Positions 34,922 through 43,580 of a stretch of DNA of 64,000 nucleotides are shown here, piece after piece (the first letter of the stretch is position 1; each line of letters starts with the position of its first letter). The stretch is from an uncultured Clostridia bacterium. GTDB taxonomy: Bacteria; Bacillota; Clostridia; Oscillospirales; Acutalibacteraceae. The stretch spans positions 19,782-83,781 of the forward strand of contig CAKMIX010000010.1 in the NCBI GenBank assembly GCA_927362715.1. The letters are read 5' to 3'. Made by a program: the position numbers and the translations under genes. The notes beneath the pieces were generated by a model. The model did not search any database, was not told the DNA's origin, and saw only the letters and a list, made by a program, of their open reading frames with translations.

Positions 34922-35343
34922 AAACGGTTTGGTATGAAAGCGGCGAGGATTACACGCCCTGTGCCGAGGTTCGCAAAACAGTATTCATCGACGAGCAGGG
35001 GTATCTGCCCGAAGAGGAGTTTGATGAAGCGGATAAAACCTGCCCGCACCTCGCGATTTTCGACGGCGAAACGCCTGTTGCCGCAGGGCGGCTGGTGCTG
35101 CTGACCGACGGCACGGCAAAGCTCGGACGTATCGCCGTTTTGAAACCGTATCGCGGACGGCATCTCGGCGCCGCCGTGGTGGAAGCGCTGCTGGCTCGTG
35201 CAAGAGAATCGGGCGTTCGGCGTGCGTATGTCAGCGCGCAGTCCTACGCGGTTCCCTTTTATAACAAGTTCGGCTTTCGGGAGTACGGCGCGGAGTATCT
35301 TGACGGCCGCATCCCGCACCGCGATATGGATATGCAGTTGTAA
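34918..35343 (+). CDS. GNAT-family N-acetyltransferase
   Basis: The 141-residue protein resembles ElaA/YitI-like GNATs: VRKTVFIDEQGYLPEEEFDEAD at the start and the acetyl-CoA loop LKPYRGRHLGAAVVEALL. The C-terminal YNKFGFREYG is typical. The substrate is unknown. It is coupled to lacZ by ATGA. Confidence 0.85.
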   Translation: MKTVWYESGEDYTPCAEVRKTVFIDEQGYLPEEEFDEADKTCPHLAIFDGETPVAAGRLVLLTDGTAKLGRIAVLKPYRGRHLGAAVVEALLARARESGVRRAYVSAQSYAVPFYNKFGFREYGAEYLDGRIPHRDMDMQL

Positions 35344-35369
35344 GTTTTGTGCAAAATGAAAACAAACGT

Positions 35370-35398
35370 AAGCCCCGAGGGATGTCCCTCGGGGCTTT
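35370..35398. terminator. Bidirectional terminator between GNAT and GH36
   Basis: AGCCCCGAGGGA and TCCCTCGGGGCT form a perfect 12-bp stem with a TTT/AAA flank; two operons converge here. Confidence 0.85.
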
Positions 35399-35425
35399 GT
35401 CTGTCAAAAATTTGGGTATCCGCCG

Positions 35426-37510
35426 TCAAACCGCGAACAGCCGCAGCACCGTGTTATAATCCGCGCCGCGAATATGGGCGGCAAGCCCGGCTTCCATAAG
35501 ATATGCGCCGCTTTTTTCAATCATTTTCCCATCAAATTCCAGCCGATAGCGGCGAACGGGGTCTAGCCCCGCAAGGCGCAGGGTCACACGCTTCTTATAA
35601 AAGCGCGTGCCGCGGGCGGCAAGAAATACGACGCTTTCCGTTTTGCTTTTATTGACATACTGCGTACAAAGGAATTCATCCTCGTCCGCATCGGCAAGCC
35701 GGTACAGATCGCCGAACTGCACAAGCGGGCGGATCTCCTTATACAGTGCAACGTTTTTGCGGCAAATTTCCATATCTGCTTCACTGTATTTTGTCAGATC
35801 CCCGCCGAGGCTCAAAGCGCCCTGCATGGCAATATTGAAGCGAAATTCGAGGGAAGTTGGCTTGTTCGGGCCACCGACGTCCGTGACCCACGCGCGCATG
35901 GTTTTGACGGGACGCAGCAGCGTGTAGGTCTTTTGCAGCGTCATGCGGTCGATCGCGTCCGTATTGTCGCTGGGCCAGACTTCATCGAAATGCGAAAGCG
36001 CCCCGAGGTCTGACCGCCCGCCGCCGGAAGCGCAGCTTTCAAACTGCACCTGCGGATGTTTCGCGCGCAGACGGTCTACCAGATCATACACCGCCATCGT
36101 GTGCAGGTACCAAAGCATCTGCGGATTTTCAAGGTTATCTGCGCCCGTCTCGGAAAACGGCCGGTTCATATCCCATTTGATATAACGGATGTTGTTCTCG
36201 GTCAGCAAGCGATCCAGCATTTCAAACAGATACGCCTGTACGTCCGCGCGTGTCAGATTGAGCACCCGCTGGTTGCGCAGCTCGTGCGGGGTACGCGTGT
36301 CGTAGTGGTATGTCCAGTCGGGATGTGCACGGTACAGGTCGCTGTCGGCGTTGACCATTTCGGGCTCGACCCAGATGCCAAAATCCATGCCGAGGCTGTT
36401 GACATACGAAATCAGCGCCTGCAAGCCGTTCGGAAATTTTTCCGCGTTTACAAACCAGTCGCCGAGCCCCGCACGGTCGTTGTTGCGCGCGCCGAACCAG
36501 CCGTCGTCCATGACGAACAGCTCTACACCCGCTGCGGCAGCTTTTTCGGCAAGCCGCATCTGGTTTTCGGCATTGACGTCAAAGCCCGTTGCTTCCCAGG
36601 AATTATAAAGCACGGGAAGCGGCTTTTTTGCAAACGCTTGCGGCAGGACATTTTGCACGGTGAATTTGTGCATTTGGCGCGACATGTCGCCGAAGCCTTT
36701 TGCAAGGCCGCAAAACACCTTCGGCGTTTCAAAGCTTTCGCCGCCTTGCAGGGTGTAGGAAAAATCAAAATCGTTCAGTCCCATATGGATGCGCGTAAAG
36801 CTGTACAGATCGCGTGCGGCGCTCACCTTGAAGTTGCCGCTGTATGCGAGCGCGGCAAAATAGACGTCGCCTGAGGCTTCATCTGCATTTTGATACGCGA
36901 TAAAATACGGCGATTGGTTGTGCCCGGAAATGCCGCGGCGGCTTTCAAACACCAGCGCGCCGCCCGTGAGCGTCTGCACGCATTCGACGCCTTCGCCGCC
37001 CCATGCGCCGTTGGTGTTACGGAACGTATAGGGCTTTTGCGACGGCAGGGAAAACTCGGCGCTGCATACCTTTTCGAGCAAAATGGGCCGGTCGCCTGTG
37101 TTTTCGAGCTTTACCCAACGGGTGAACACATCAAAGCCCGGGGTCAGCGCATAGCAGAGCCGTACCTTGAACGGATAGTGCCGGTCTGAGAACTGTACCT
37201 CCAGCGTGTCGTCCTCCTGCGCAAAGCCGTCGTATTGCAGATCCAGTTCCCGGCAGCCGTCCGGAAAACGGACTTTCAGCGCACATTCGCGATACATCGT
37301 CGAGCCGAACACGGTGTATTCCTGTCGGTATTCGTCGAGCATGGTGTGATTGGAATTTTCGTCGCCGAAGGTCTCAATAAAAAAGTCTGCGGGGTCGCAT
37401 TTCGCACCCCAGTGCAGATGGCGGTTCAACCCGCCGTCGTCTATTCCGAACACATATTGCGTGCGCGCGGTCTCCAGTACAAAAATATTGTCTTTCACAT
37501 AAATGGGCAT
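35426..37510 (-). CDS. GH36 alpha-galactosidase
   Basis: The 694-residue protein is close to the usual length for bacterial GH36 enzymes. The nucleophile lies in RYIKWDMNRPFSE and the acid/base in ESCASGGGRSDLG. LFVMDDGWFGARNND is another family stretch. With no signal peptide it acts on imported melibiose, raffinose or galactomannan pieces. It is transcribed alone on the minus strand; a weak TATGAT -10 box lies at 37553-37558. It complements the beta-galactosidase encoded next door. Confidence 0.93.
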   Translation of the reverse strand: MPIYVKDNIFVLETARTQYVFGIDDGGLNRHLHWGAKCDPADFFIETFGDENSNHTMLDEYRQEYTVFGSTMYRECALKVRFPDGCRELDLQYDGFAQEDDTLEVQFSDRHYPFKVRLCYALTPGFDVFTRWVKLENTGDRPILLEKVCSAEFSLPSQKPYTFRNTNGAWGGEGVECVQTLTGGALVFESRRGISGHNQSPYFIAYQNADEASGDVYFAALAYSGNFKVSAARDLYSFTRIHMGLNDFDFSYTLQGGESFETPKVFCGLAKGFGDMSRQMHKFTVQNVLPQAFAKKPLPVLYNSWEATGFDVNAENQMRLAEKAAAAGVELFVMDDGWFGARNNDRAGLGDWFVNAEKFPNGLQALISYVNSLGMDFGIWVEPEMVNADSDLYRAHPDWTYHYDTRTPHELRNQRVLNLTRADVQAYLFEMLDRLLTENNIRYIKWDMNRPFSETGADNLENPQMLWYLHTMAVYDLVDRLRAKHPQVQFESCASGGGRSDLGALSHFDEVWPSDNTDAIDRMTLQKTYTLLRPVKTMRAWVTDVGGPNKPTSLEFRFNIAMQGALSLGGDLTKYSEADMEICRKNVALYKEIRPLVQFGDLYRLADADEDEFLCTQYVNKSKTESVVFLAARGTRFYKKRVTLRLAGLDPVRRYRLEFDGKMIEKSGAYLMEAGLAAHIRGADYNTVLRLFAV

Positions 37511-37702
37511 ACTAACGCTCCTTTTTCGCCCGTTTTCATCTTGCTATTCGGCATCATAGCAGATTTCGTGATACTTTGCCAGCGAAAACATACGTAAAAA
37601 AGTGGAAATTATCACGATGTATTTCAGTATAACAGAAATAGGGAAAGATACTTTCGATTTCCTGCGCAACCCTTACGAAAAACGATCTAAATTCCTAAAC
37701 CG

Positions 37703-37741
37703 CAAAAAAACACCCGTGAAAAGCATTGCGCTCCTCACGGG
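37703..37741 (-). terminator. Terminator of trkA-trkH
   Basis: Minus-strand CCCGTGA and TCACGGG arms with a 15-nt loop, then seven T. Confidence 0.8.
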
Positions 37742-37761
37742 CTGCAGGTTTTTACGAATAT

Positions 37762-39213
37762 TCAGTTGCGGCGCTTCCACGCCTTGTAGTAGAACAGGAT
37801 GAGCATGGGGTAGATCTCCAAACGGCCTGCCAGCATCAAAAAGGACAGCACATATTTTGAAAAGCTCGAAAGGATCCCGAAGTTGCCGACCGGGCTCATG
37901 CGCCCGAAGGAGGGCCCGACGTTGTTGAAGCAGGTCAGAACGCCGCCGACAGCCTCCTCCATGGTCACGTCGTCAAAGCAAATTAAAAACAGCCCGACGC
38001 ACACCATCGCAATGTAAGCGCCCAAGTACGTCAGCACCTCGCGGATATAATTGGAATCGACCATCCTTCCGTCCACCTTAACGGGCACGACGGCACGGCC
38101 GTTGATCGCCTTTTTGATTTGCGCGACGATCGTTTTGCAAAGCACCATCAGGCGTTCCACCTTAAAGCCGCCGCCGGTTGAGCCTGCGCACGCCCCGATG
38201 CAGAAAAGCCCTAATAGCACCATTTGCGAAAGGATGGGCCATTGCGTATAATCCGCCGTGGCAAAGCCCGTGGTGGTGATGACGGACGCGACCTGGAAGC
38301 CCGCGTAGCGCAGCGCCGTTGTGAAGCGCCCGTACAGCGGCAGGATGTTGGCGGCGATGACGAGCGTAGAAAAAGCAATGGTACCCAAATACCAGCGCAG
38401 CTCCTCGCTTTTGAATACGCGCCCGAATTGCCGCAGCAGCAGAAGATAATACAGGTTGAAGTTCACGCCGAACAGGATCATAAAGACCGAGATCACGATA
38501 TCTGCATACAGGCTGTCGTAGGCTGCGATGCTCAAGTTGCGCACGGCAAAACCGCCTGTGCCCGCCGTGGAAAACGCATTTGTGACCGCATCAAACAGCG
38601 ACATGCCGCCCAAAAACAGCAGAAGGATCTCGGCAACCGTCAACGCAAGGTAGATCGCATATAAGATCCGCGCCGTCACCATGGCTTTGGAGACGAGCTT
38701 GCCCTTTGTAGGGCCGGGGACTTCGGCACGCATGATCATGGTGGACTGGTTCTCGGACTGCGGCAGAAACGCCAGCACGAACACAAGGATTCCCATGCCG
38801 CCGACCCAATGCGTAAAGCTGCGCCAAAACAGCATGCTTTTGGGCAGGGTCTCGATTTCGGGCAGAATGGTAGCGCCCGTGGTGGTAAAGCCGGATACCG
38901 TTTCAAAAAATGCGTCCGCAAAGCCGGGGATCGTGCCGGAAAACACAAACGGCAATGCGCCGAACAGCGAAATGAGCACCCACGAGATCGCTACGATCAT
39001 AAAGCCCTCACGCGCATAAATGCGGCGGTGGCGCGGCTTTTTGATCTCCAACAGAAACCCGCAGACCAGCAGCAGGGCAATGGTGACCAGAAACGCACAC
39101 AGCGTTTTACTGCCTTCCCCGTACCCAAGCCCCACGCACAGCGGCAGCAAAAGCAGGATCGCTTCCGCGATCAGGATCTTTCCGACGGTCGTGCTGACCA
39201 TTCTGTAATTCAT
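37762..39213 (-). CDS. trkH: TrkH/KtrB potassium channel subunit
   Basis: This 483-residue membrane protein has four M1-P-M2-like repeats with filter-like loops such as SGFTTTGATI, NAFSTAGTGGF, SVITTTGFATADY and TCFNNVGPSFG. It forms the ion path for potassium uptake. It follows trkA by 18 nt on the same strand, so the two make the full transporter. Confidence 0.93.
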   Translation of the reverse strand: MNYRMVSTTVGKILIAEAILLLLPLCVGLGYGEGSKTLCAFLVTIALLLVCGFLLEIKKPRHRRIYAREGFMIVAISWVLISLFGALPFVFSGTIPGFADAFFETVSGFTTTGATILPEIETLPKSMLFWRSFTHWVGGMGILVFVLAFLPQSENQSTMIMRAEVPGPTKGKLVSKAMVTARILYAIYLALTVAEILLLFLGGMSLFDAVTNAFSTAGTGGFAVRNLSIAAYDSLYADIVISVFMILFGVNFNLYYLLLLRQFGRVFKSEELRWYLGTIAFSTLVIAANILPLYGRFTTALRYAGFQVASVITTTGFATADYTQWPILSQMVLLGLFCIGACAGSTGGGFKVERLMVLCKTIVAQIKKAINGRAVVPVKVDGRMVDSNYIREVLTYLGAYIAMVCVGLFLICFDDVTMEEAVGGVLTCFNNVGPSFGRMSPVGNFGILSSFSKYVLSFLMLAGRLEIYPMLILFYYKAWKRRN

Positions 39214-39231
39214 CTTTTCGCGCCCCCGTCT

Positions 39232-40590
39232 TCAACGAAAGATCTTTTCAAAATCGGTAAAGCCGTGCCGGGCGGCGCTGATGACGATCACATTGTCGCC
39301 CGCTTCGATCATATCGTCGCCGCGTGGATAGATGAATTTGCCCTTGCGGATGATGCAGCCGATGATCACGTCATCTTTAAGCTCAAGATCCTTGAGCGCA
39401 CGTCCTATATAAAACGCCTTGTCGGATACGATGCGGAACTCCAGCGCCTCCACGCGGTCGTCCACCAGCTTGTAAAGCGTCTGCACGCTGCTGCTGCCGG
39501 AATTTTCCAGCGCGCGCACATAGCCGAGGATCTGGTTGGCCGCGATCGTTTTGGAGGATACGGCGGTATCGATGCCGATGCTGTGCAGAATGTCATGCGA
39601 CACCCGGTTGACCTTAGCGACCGTTTTGCCCACGCCTAAGGCTGCCGCATACATCGTGGTGATGATGTTTTCTTCATCGATCGTTGTCAGCGCAACGAAG
39701 GCGTCCTGATTGTCTAAGCCCTGTTCAAGCAAAACGGCACGGTCTGAGCCGTCGCCGCAGACCACGTCGGCGTGCGGAAGCAAGTCGGCAAGCTGTTCGG
39801 CGCGCGTCTCGTTGATCTCAATCACCTTGACCCGGTGCCCTGTTTCGGAAAGCTGCCGTGCCAGATAATACCCCATTTTGCCGCCGCCGGCGATGAGCAC
39901 ATGCTTGGTCGGGTGCTTGTAAATGCCAAGTTCCTTCATGAACGCCGCCATATCGCTGCGCTTGGAGGTGAAGTGGATGCGGTCGCCCGCCTCCAGCTGA
40001 AAACTGCCGTTCGGGATATAGACCTGCTCGCCGCGCTGTACAGCACAAAGCAGTACGCGGGCTTTGAAGCGTGTGGGGATGTCGCGCACACACAGCCCCG
40101 CAAGCGGGTTGTTTGCACCGATTTTGATCTCCGCAAGATCCACACGGTCGCCTGCAAAGCTCTCCATATTGATCGCAGTCGGGAAGCGCAGAATGCGCGC
40201 GATCTCGTTTGCCGCAGCAAATTCGGGGTTGACCACCAGGCTCAAGCCTAATTCTTCACGGAAAAAATGGAGCTGCTGCGCATACTCGGGATTGCGCACG
40301 CGCGCGATGGTGTGGCGTGCGCCGATCTTCTTTGCCACAAGGCAGCAAAGAATGTTCAGCTCGTCCGACGAGGTCGCGGCAATGAGCAGGCGCGCCTTTT
40401 CTACCCCGGCCTCTTTTTGAACGCTGTAGCTTGCGCCGTTGCCGCACAGCCCCATAACATCGTAGGTGTTTGCCATCGCTTCCACAACGCGCGGGTCTTT
40501 GTCGATCACGACTACATCGTGCCCCTCTTTGGATAGATGCTCGGTCAGCGCGGCGCCGACCTTGCCGTCACCCACGATCACGATATTCAT
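39232..40590 (-). CDS. trkA: TrkA regulatory subunit, two RCK domains
   Basis: The predicted 452-residue cytoplasmic protein has two Rossmann/RCK units: IVGDGKVGAALTEHLSKEG near residue 5 and IAGGGKMGYYLARQLSETG near residue 230. Each is followed by an RCK-C domain. NAD(H) or nucleotide binding gates TrkH. The frame is open to 40632, but ATG at 40590 (MNIVIVGDG) follows AAAGGGG and matches the family. A promoter lies at 40621-40649. Confidence 0.93.
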   Translation of the reverse strand: MNIVIVGDGKVGAALTEHLSKEGHDVVVIDKDPRVVEAMANTYDVMGLCGNGASYSVQKEAGVEKARLLIAATSSDELNILCCLVAKKIGARHTIARVRNPEYAQQLHFFREELGLSLVVNPEFAAANEIARILRFPTAINMESFAGDRVDLAEIKIGANNPLAGLCVRDIPTRFKARVLLCAVQRGEQVYIPNGSFQLEAGDRIHFTSKRSDMAAFMKELGIYKHPTKHVLIAGGGKMGYYLARQLSETGHRVKVIEINETRAEQLADLLPHADVVCGDGSDRAVLLEQGLDNQDAFVALTTIDEENIITTMYAAALGVGKTVAKVNRVSHDILHSIGIDTAVSSKTIAANQILGYVRALENSGSSSVQTLYKLVDDRVEALEFRIVSDKAFYIGRALKDLELKDDVIIGCIIRKGKFIYPRGDDMIEAGDNVIVISAARHGFTDFEKIFR

Positions 40591-40620
40591 GCTCTGCTTA
40601 CCCCTTTCGAAAAAAACAAA

Positions 40621-40649
40621 ATTATAGCACAAGGGTTTACATACTGCAA
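40621..40649 (-). promoter_or_regulatory. Promoter of trkA-trkH
   Basis: Minus-strand TTGCAG (40644-40649) and TATAAT (40621-40626), 17-nt spacer. Confidence 0.75.
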
Positions 40650-40701
40650 CGGTTCCAACGGAAAATCTGCACGCATCCTGCCGAAAATATGCAAAAACAG
40701 C

Positions 40702-40730
40702 TTGTATGCTCCTGATTTTTTATGTATAAT
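40702..40730 (+). promoter_or_regulatory. Promoter of the redox-sensor operon
   Basis: TTGTAT (40702-40707) and TATAAT (40725-40730), 17-nt spacer, with TG directly before the -10 box. Confidence 0.8.
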
Positions 40731-40771
40731 GTTAAATCAGAAATGGTATTACGCCTTAGGAGGTTATGACG

Positions 40772-41122
40772 ATGACGGTTCGTGAGATTCAGGAGATCCT
40801 GTCTGCCGAAGTGATCTGCGGCGAGGACTTCCTCGACCGCGAGGTCTTTTCCGCCTGCGGCAGCGATATGATGAGCGACGTATTGGCATATGTAAAAGAG
40901 CAGGCGGTGCTGCTCTCGGGGCTTGTGAACCCACAGGTGGTGCGAACGGCGGAGATGATGGATATGCAGTGTATCGTGTTCGTGCGCGGCAAGCATCCGG
41001 ATGAAAGCATCGTGGGGCTTGCACGTGACCGCGACATCGTGCTGCTGTCCACGCAGCTGCCCATGTTCGCCGCCTGCGGTATGCTGTACGAAAAGGGTTT
41101 GCGGGGAGGCGCTATCCAATGA
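40772..41122 (+). CDS. DRTGG-domain protein A
   Basis: The 116-residue protein matches stand-alone DRTGG domains, which are thought to bind nucleotides or other small ligands. It begins MTVREIQEILSAEVICG and continues DREVFSACGSDMMSDVLAYV. ATG at 40772 is chosen because AGGAGGT lies 7 nt before it; the ATG at 40766 is too close. It opens a six-gene operon and overlaps the next gene by ATGA. A related copy is the fifth gene. Confidence 0.82.
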   Translation: MTVREIQEILSAEVICGEDFLDREVFSACGSDMMSDVLAYVKEQAVLLSGLVNPQVVRTAEMMDMQCIVFVRGKHPDESIVGLARDRDIVLLSTQLPMFAACGMLYEKGLRGGAIQ

Positions 41123-41541
41123 GCCTTATTGAACTGCATTACGACGTGCCCGGCGACGATTTTTCCCGCGCGGGGGAGGCATCCGGCAATGTGAAAGCCC
41201 AGCTTAAAAAACTCGGCTTCGATCCCGCGCTGATCCGCAACGTCGTCATCGCGCTGTATGAGGGCGAAATCAATATGGTCATCCATGCAAACGGCGGAAC
41301 GATCGATGTTTCCATCGACCCGGACTGTATCCGCATGGTGCTTGCAGACCACGGCCCCGGCATCGCGGATGTGGAGCTTGCCATGCAGGCGGGCTATTCC
41401 ACCGCGCCCGACAATGTCCGCGCGCTGGGCTTCGGCGCGGGTATGGGGCTGCCCAACATCAAAAAATACACGGACGATATGCGCATTGATACGAAACTCG
41501 GCGAGGGTACGACCATGTACCTGCGCGTAGACGTAAAATAA
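41119..41541 (+). CDS. HATPase_c anti-sigma/kinase-like ATPase
   Basis: This 140-residue protein has a GHKL ATPase domain of the RsbW/SpoIIAB type: N-box ALYEGEINMVIHA, G1 ADHGPGIADV and G2 FGAGMGLPNIKKY. It has no sensor or phospho-acceptor part. In such a small form it may phosphorylate or sequester a partner, possibly one of the neighbouring proteins. Translation is coupled to the DRTGG gene by ATGA. Confidence 0.85.
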   Translation: MSLIELHYDVPGDDFSRAGEASGNVKAQLKKLGFDPALIRNVVIALYEGEINMVIHANGGTIDVSIDPDCIRMVLADHGPGIADVELAMQAGYSTAPDNVRALGFGAGMGLPNIKKYTDDMRIDTKLGEGTTMYLRVDVK

Positions 41542-41572
41542 CGCATATCGTTCTTGATTCGGAGCGATCTAT

Positions 41573-42904
41573 ATGGCTTCCAAGGACTTTTTTCATTCGG
41601 TTCGGCTCGACGAGGAAAAGTGCAAGGGCTGCATCAACTGCATCAAGCGCTGCCCGACGGGCGCCATCCGCGTGCGCCGCGGCAAGGCGTATATCATCTC
41701 GGAGCGCTGCATCGACTGCGGCGAGTGTATCCGCATTTGCCCGAACCACGCGAAATATGCCGAACGGTATTCCTTCAACGAAATTCTGGATTACAAATAC
41801 CGCGTGGCACTGCCCGCGCCGACACTGTACGGGCAGTTCAACAATCTCGATAACGTGAATTATGTGCTGACCGCGCTTTTGCGGCTCGGCTTTGACGATG
41901 TGTTTGAGGTCTCTGCGGGTGCGGAGCTCGTCTCGGACGCGACACGGCTTTATTTGGAACGGTCTGACATCGTGCGTCCCGTTATCTCTTCGGCGTGCCC
42001 CGCCATCGTGCGGCTCATTCGCGTGCGTTTTCCGAACCTTATCCCGAACGTGCTCGATTTAAACGCCCCCATGGAGGAGGCGGCGCGGCTCGCGCGGGCG
42101 CGCGCGCAAAAGAAAACGGGGCTTGCGCCCGAAAACATCGGCGTCTTTTTCCTCACGCCCTGTACGGCAAAGATCTCGGCGATCAAACAGCCGATCTGCA
42201 ACGAAAAGTCTGCGGTCAGCGGCGTGTTCGGTATCAAGGACATCTACCCCGTGCTGCTTGCCCAAATGGAAAAGCTCACGCGCGACGAGGTCGAAAAGCT
42301 GGCGGATTCTGGCTTCGCAGGCGTGCGCTGGGCGTCGTCCGGCGGGGAGTCCGCAGCGCTTAAGGATGATCGATACTTGGCGGCGGACGGCATTGAAAAC
42401 GTCATTCAGGTGCTCGAAGAGCTCGAAAATGAAAAGCTCAACGACCTCGATTTTATCGAACTCAACGCCTGCTCGGGCGGGTGCGTCGGCGGGCCGCTGA
42501 CGGTAGAAAACCCCTATGTCGCAAAAGCGCGTCTCCAGCGGCTGCGCAAATATCTGCCGGAATCGTGCAACCGCCTTGCCGGCGCCGAGATCCCGCGTGA
42601 AATGCGTTGGGAGACACCGCTTGAACCCGTGGATATTTTAAAGCTCGACAAAGATATCCGTCGCGCCATGGAAAAAATGCAGCGTCTCAACGAGATCGAA
42701 AAACTGCTGCCGGGACTGGACTGCGGCACCTGCGGCGCGCCGTCGTGCCGCGATCTTGCGGAGGATATCGTGCGCGGCAAGGGCGCGATCGAGGACTGCG
42801 TGTTCTTTACGCGCGACACGGCCGACGGCAGCGGCTGTATCCCGATCCCCGCGCCGTTCCGCAAATCGGGCGAAGCGAAAGAAAAAGGAGACAGCCGTGA
42901 CTAA
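41573..42904 (+). CDS. Sensory-type [FeFe]-hydrogenase-like Fe-S protein
   Basis: This 443-residue protein has two N-terminal [4Fe-4S] motifs (CKGCINCIKRCP and CIDCGECIRICP) and a hydrogenase large-subunit domain. A C-terminal extra Fe-S domain has DCGTCGAPSC and a later Cys in IEDCVF. Likely H-cluster ligands are Cys142 (SSACP), Cys197 (TPCTAK), Cys300 and Cys304 (NACSGGC). The first Cys of the classic TSCCP motif, the proton-relay residue, is Ala141, as in putative sensory or non-catalytic groups. No catalytic hydrogenase partners (HydB/C) or maturases are nearby. It is the centre of the operon and may sense hydrogen or redox state. Confidence 0.85.
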   Translation: MASKDFFHSVRLDEEKCKGCINCIKRCPTGAIRVRRGKAYIISERCIDCGECIRICPNHAKYAERYSFNEILDYKYRVALPAPTLYGQFNNLDNVNYVLTALLRLGFDDVFEVSAGAELVSDATRLYLERSDIVRPVISSACPAIVRLIRVRFPNLIPNVLDLNAPMEEAARLARARAQKKTGLAPENIGVFFLTPCTAKISAIKQPICNEKSAVSGVFGIKDIYPVLLAQMEKLTRDEVEKLADSGFAGVRWASSGGESAALKDDRYLAADGIENVIQVLEELENEKLNDLDFIELNACSGGCVGGPLTVENPYVAKARLQRLRKYLPESCNRLAGAEIPREMRWETPLEPVDILKLDKDIRRAMEKMQRLNEIEKLLPGLDCGTCGAPSCRDLAEDIVRGKGAIEDCVFFTRDTADGSGCIPIPAPFRKSGEAKEKGDSRD

Positions 42905-43241
42905 AGTAAAAATCACCGTTTTAAAAACCACCTTGCAGGCGGACCTCGCCGCGCAGTACGGTGTGGCAGGGTTAGACAAATGCCCGATGCTCAAAGAAGG
43001 GCAAGTGTTTTACGCCGATTACGCGAAACCGGACGGCTTCTGCGACGAAGCGTGGAAGGCGATCTACCAGTATATGTTCGCGCTTGCGCACGGCGCGGCG
43101 GGCGGGACGTTCTATTTCGGCGATTGGATCCGCGAACCGGGCGTTGCGATCTGTTCCTGCAACGATGGCCTGCGCCCGGTCATATTCAAGCTGGAAGCCA
43201 CAAACGAGGCGTCCAAGCTCGACTATACGCCGGTGCGCTGA
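42897..43241 (+). CDS. TIGR04076-family protein
   Basis: The 114-residue protein begins at GTG 42897 (MTKVKITVLKT), eight nt inside the end of the hydrogenase-like gene, behind AAAAAGGAG. DKCPMLKEGQVFYAD, GFCDEAWKAIYQYMFALAHG and GVAICSCNDGLRPVIFKLEA fit the uncharacterised TIGR04076 family. Conserved cysteines could bind metal or a cluster. Function is unknown; the context points to Fe-S or redox signalling. Confidence 0.75.
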   Translation: MTKVKITVLKTTLQADLAAQYGVAGLDKCPMLKEGQVFYADYAKPDGFCDEAWKAIYQYMFALAHGAAGGTFYFGDWIREPGVAICSCNDGLRPVIFKLEATNEASKLDYTPVR

Positions 43242-43253
43242 AAAGGAGAGACT

Positions 43254-43580
43254 ATGACGGTTCGGGAATTTGCGGAAAAAATCGGATTGCAGACGGCGGT
43301 GGAAGCAGACCTTGACCGTGAGATCACGGGCGGCTACTGCGGCGATCTTTTAAGCTGGGTCATGTCGCGCGCGCAAAGCGGCGACTGCTGGTTTACCGTG
43401 ATGGGCAACATCAACGCCGTGGCGGTGAGCGTGTTGGCGGATTGCGCGTGCATCGTGCTTTGCGAGAGCGCGCCGCTGGACGACGCGGCGAAGCAGAAAG
43501 CACAGCAGCAGGGCGTGAATATCCTGCTGTCCGAGCAGAACGCCTACACGCTCTCTGCGGCGCTCTCGAAACTGCTATGA
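43254..43580 (+). CDS. DRTGG-domain protein B
   Basis: The 108-residue protein starts MTVREFAEKIGLQTAVEADLDREITGGY and is a paralogue of the first gene in this operon, with the same MTVRE opening. AAAGGAG precedes it. GDLLSWVMSRAQSGDCWFTV is the DRTGG core. It ends in an ATGA overlap with the PHP gene. Two DRTGG domains in one operon suggest a heterodimer or two ligands. Confidence 0.82.
   Translation: MTVREFAEKIGLQTAVEADLDREITGGYCGDLLSWVMSRAQSGDCWFTVMGNINAVAVSVLADCACIVLCESAPLDDAAKQKAQQQGVNILLSEQNAYTLSAALSKLL

Noticed and set aside
37602..37802. 66-codon ORF between GH36 and trkH
   Set aside because: It crosses the trk terminator and the trkH 3' end, and has no supporting motif.
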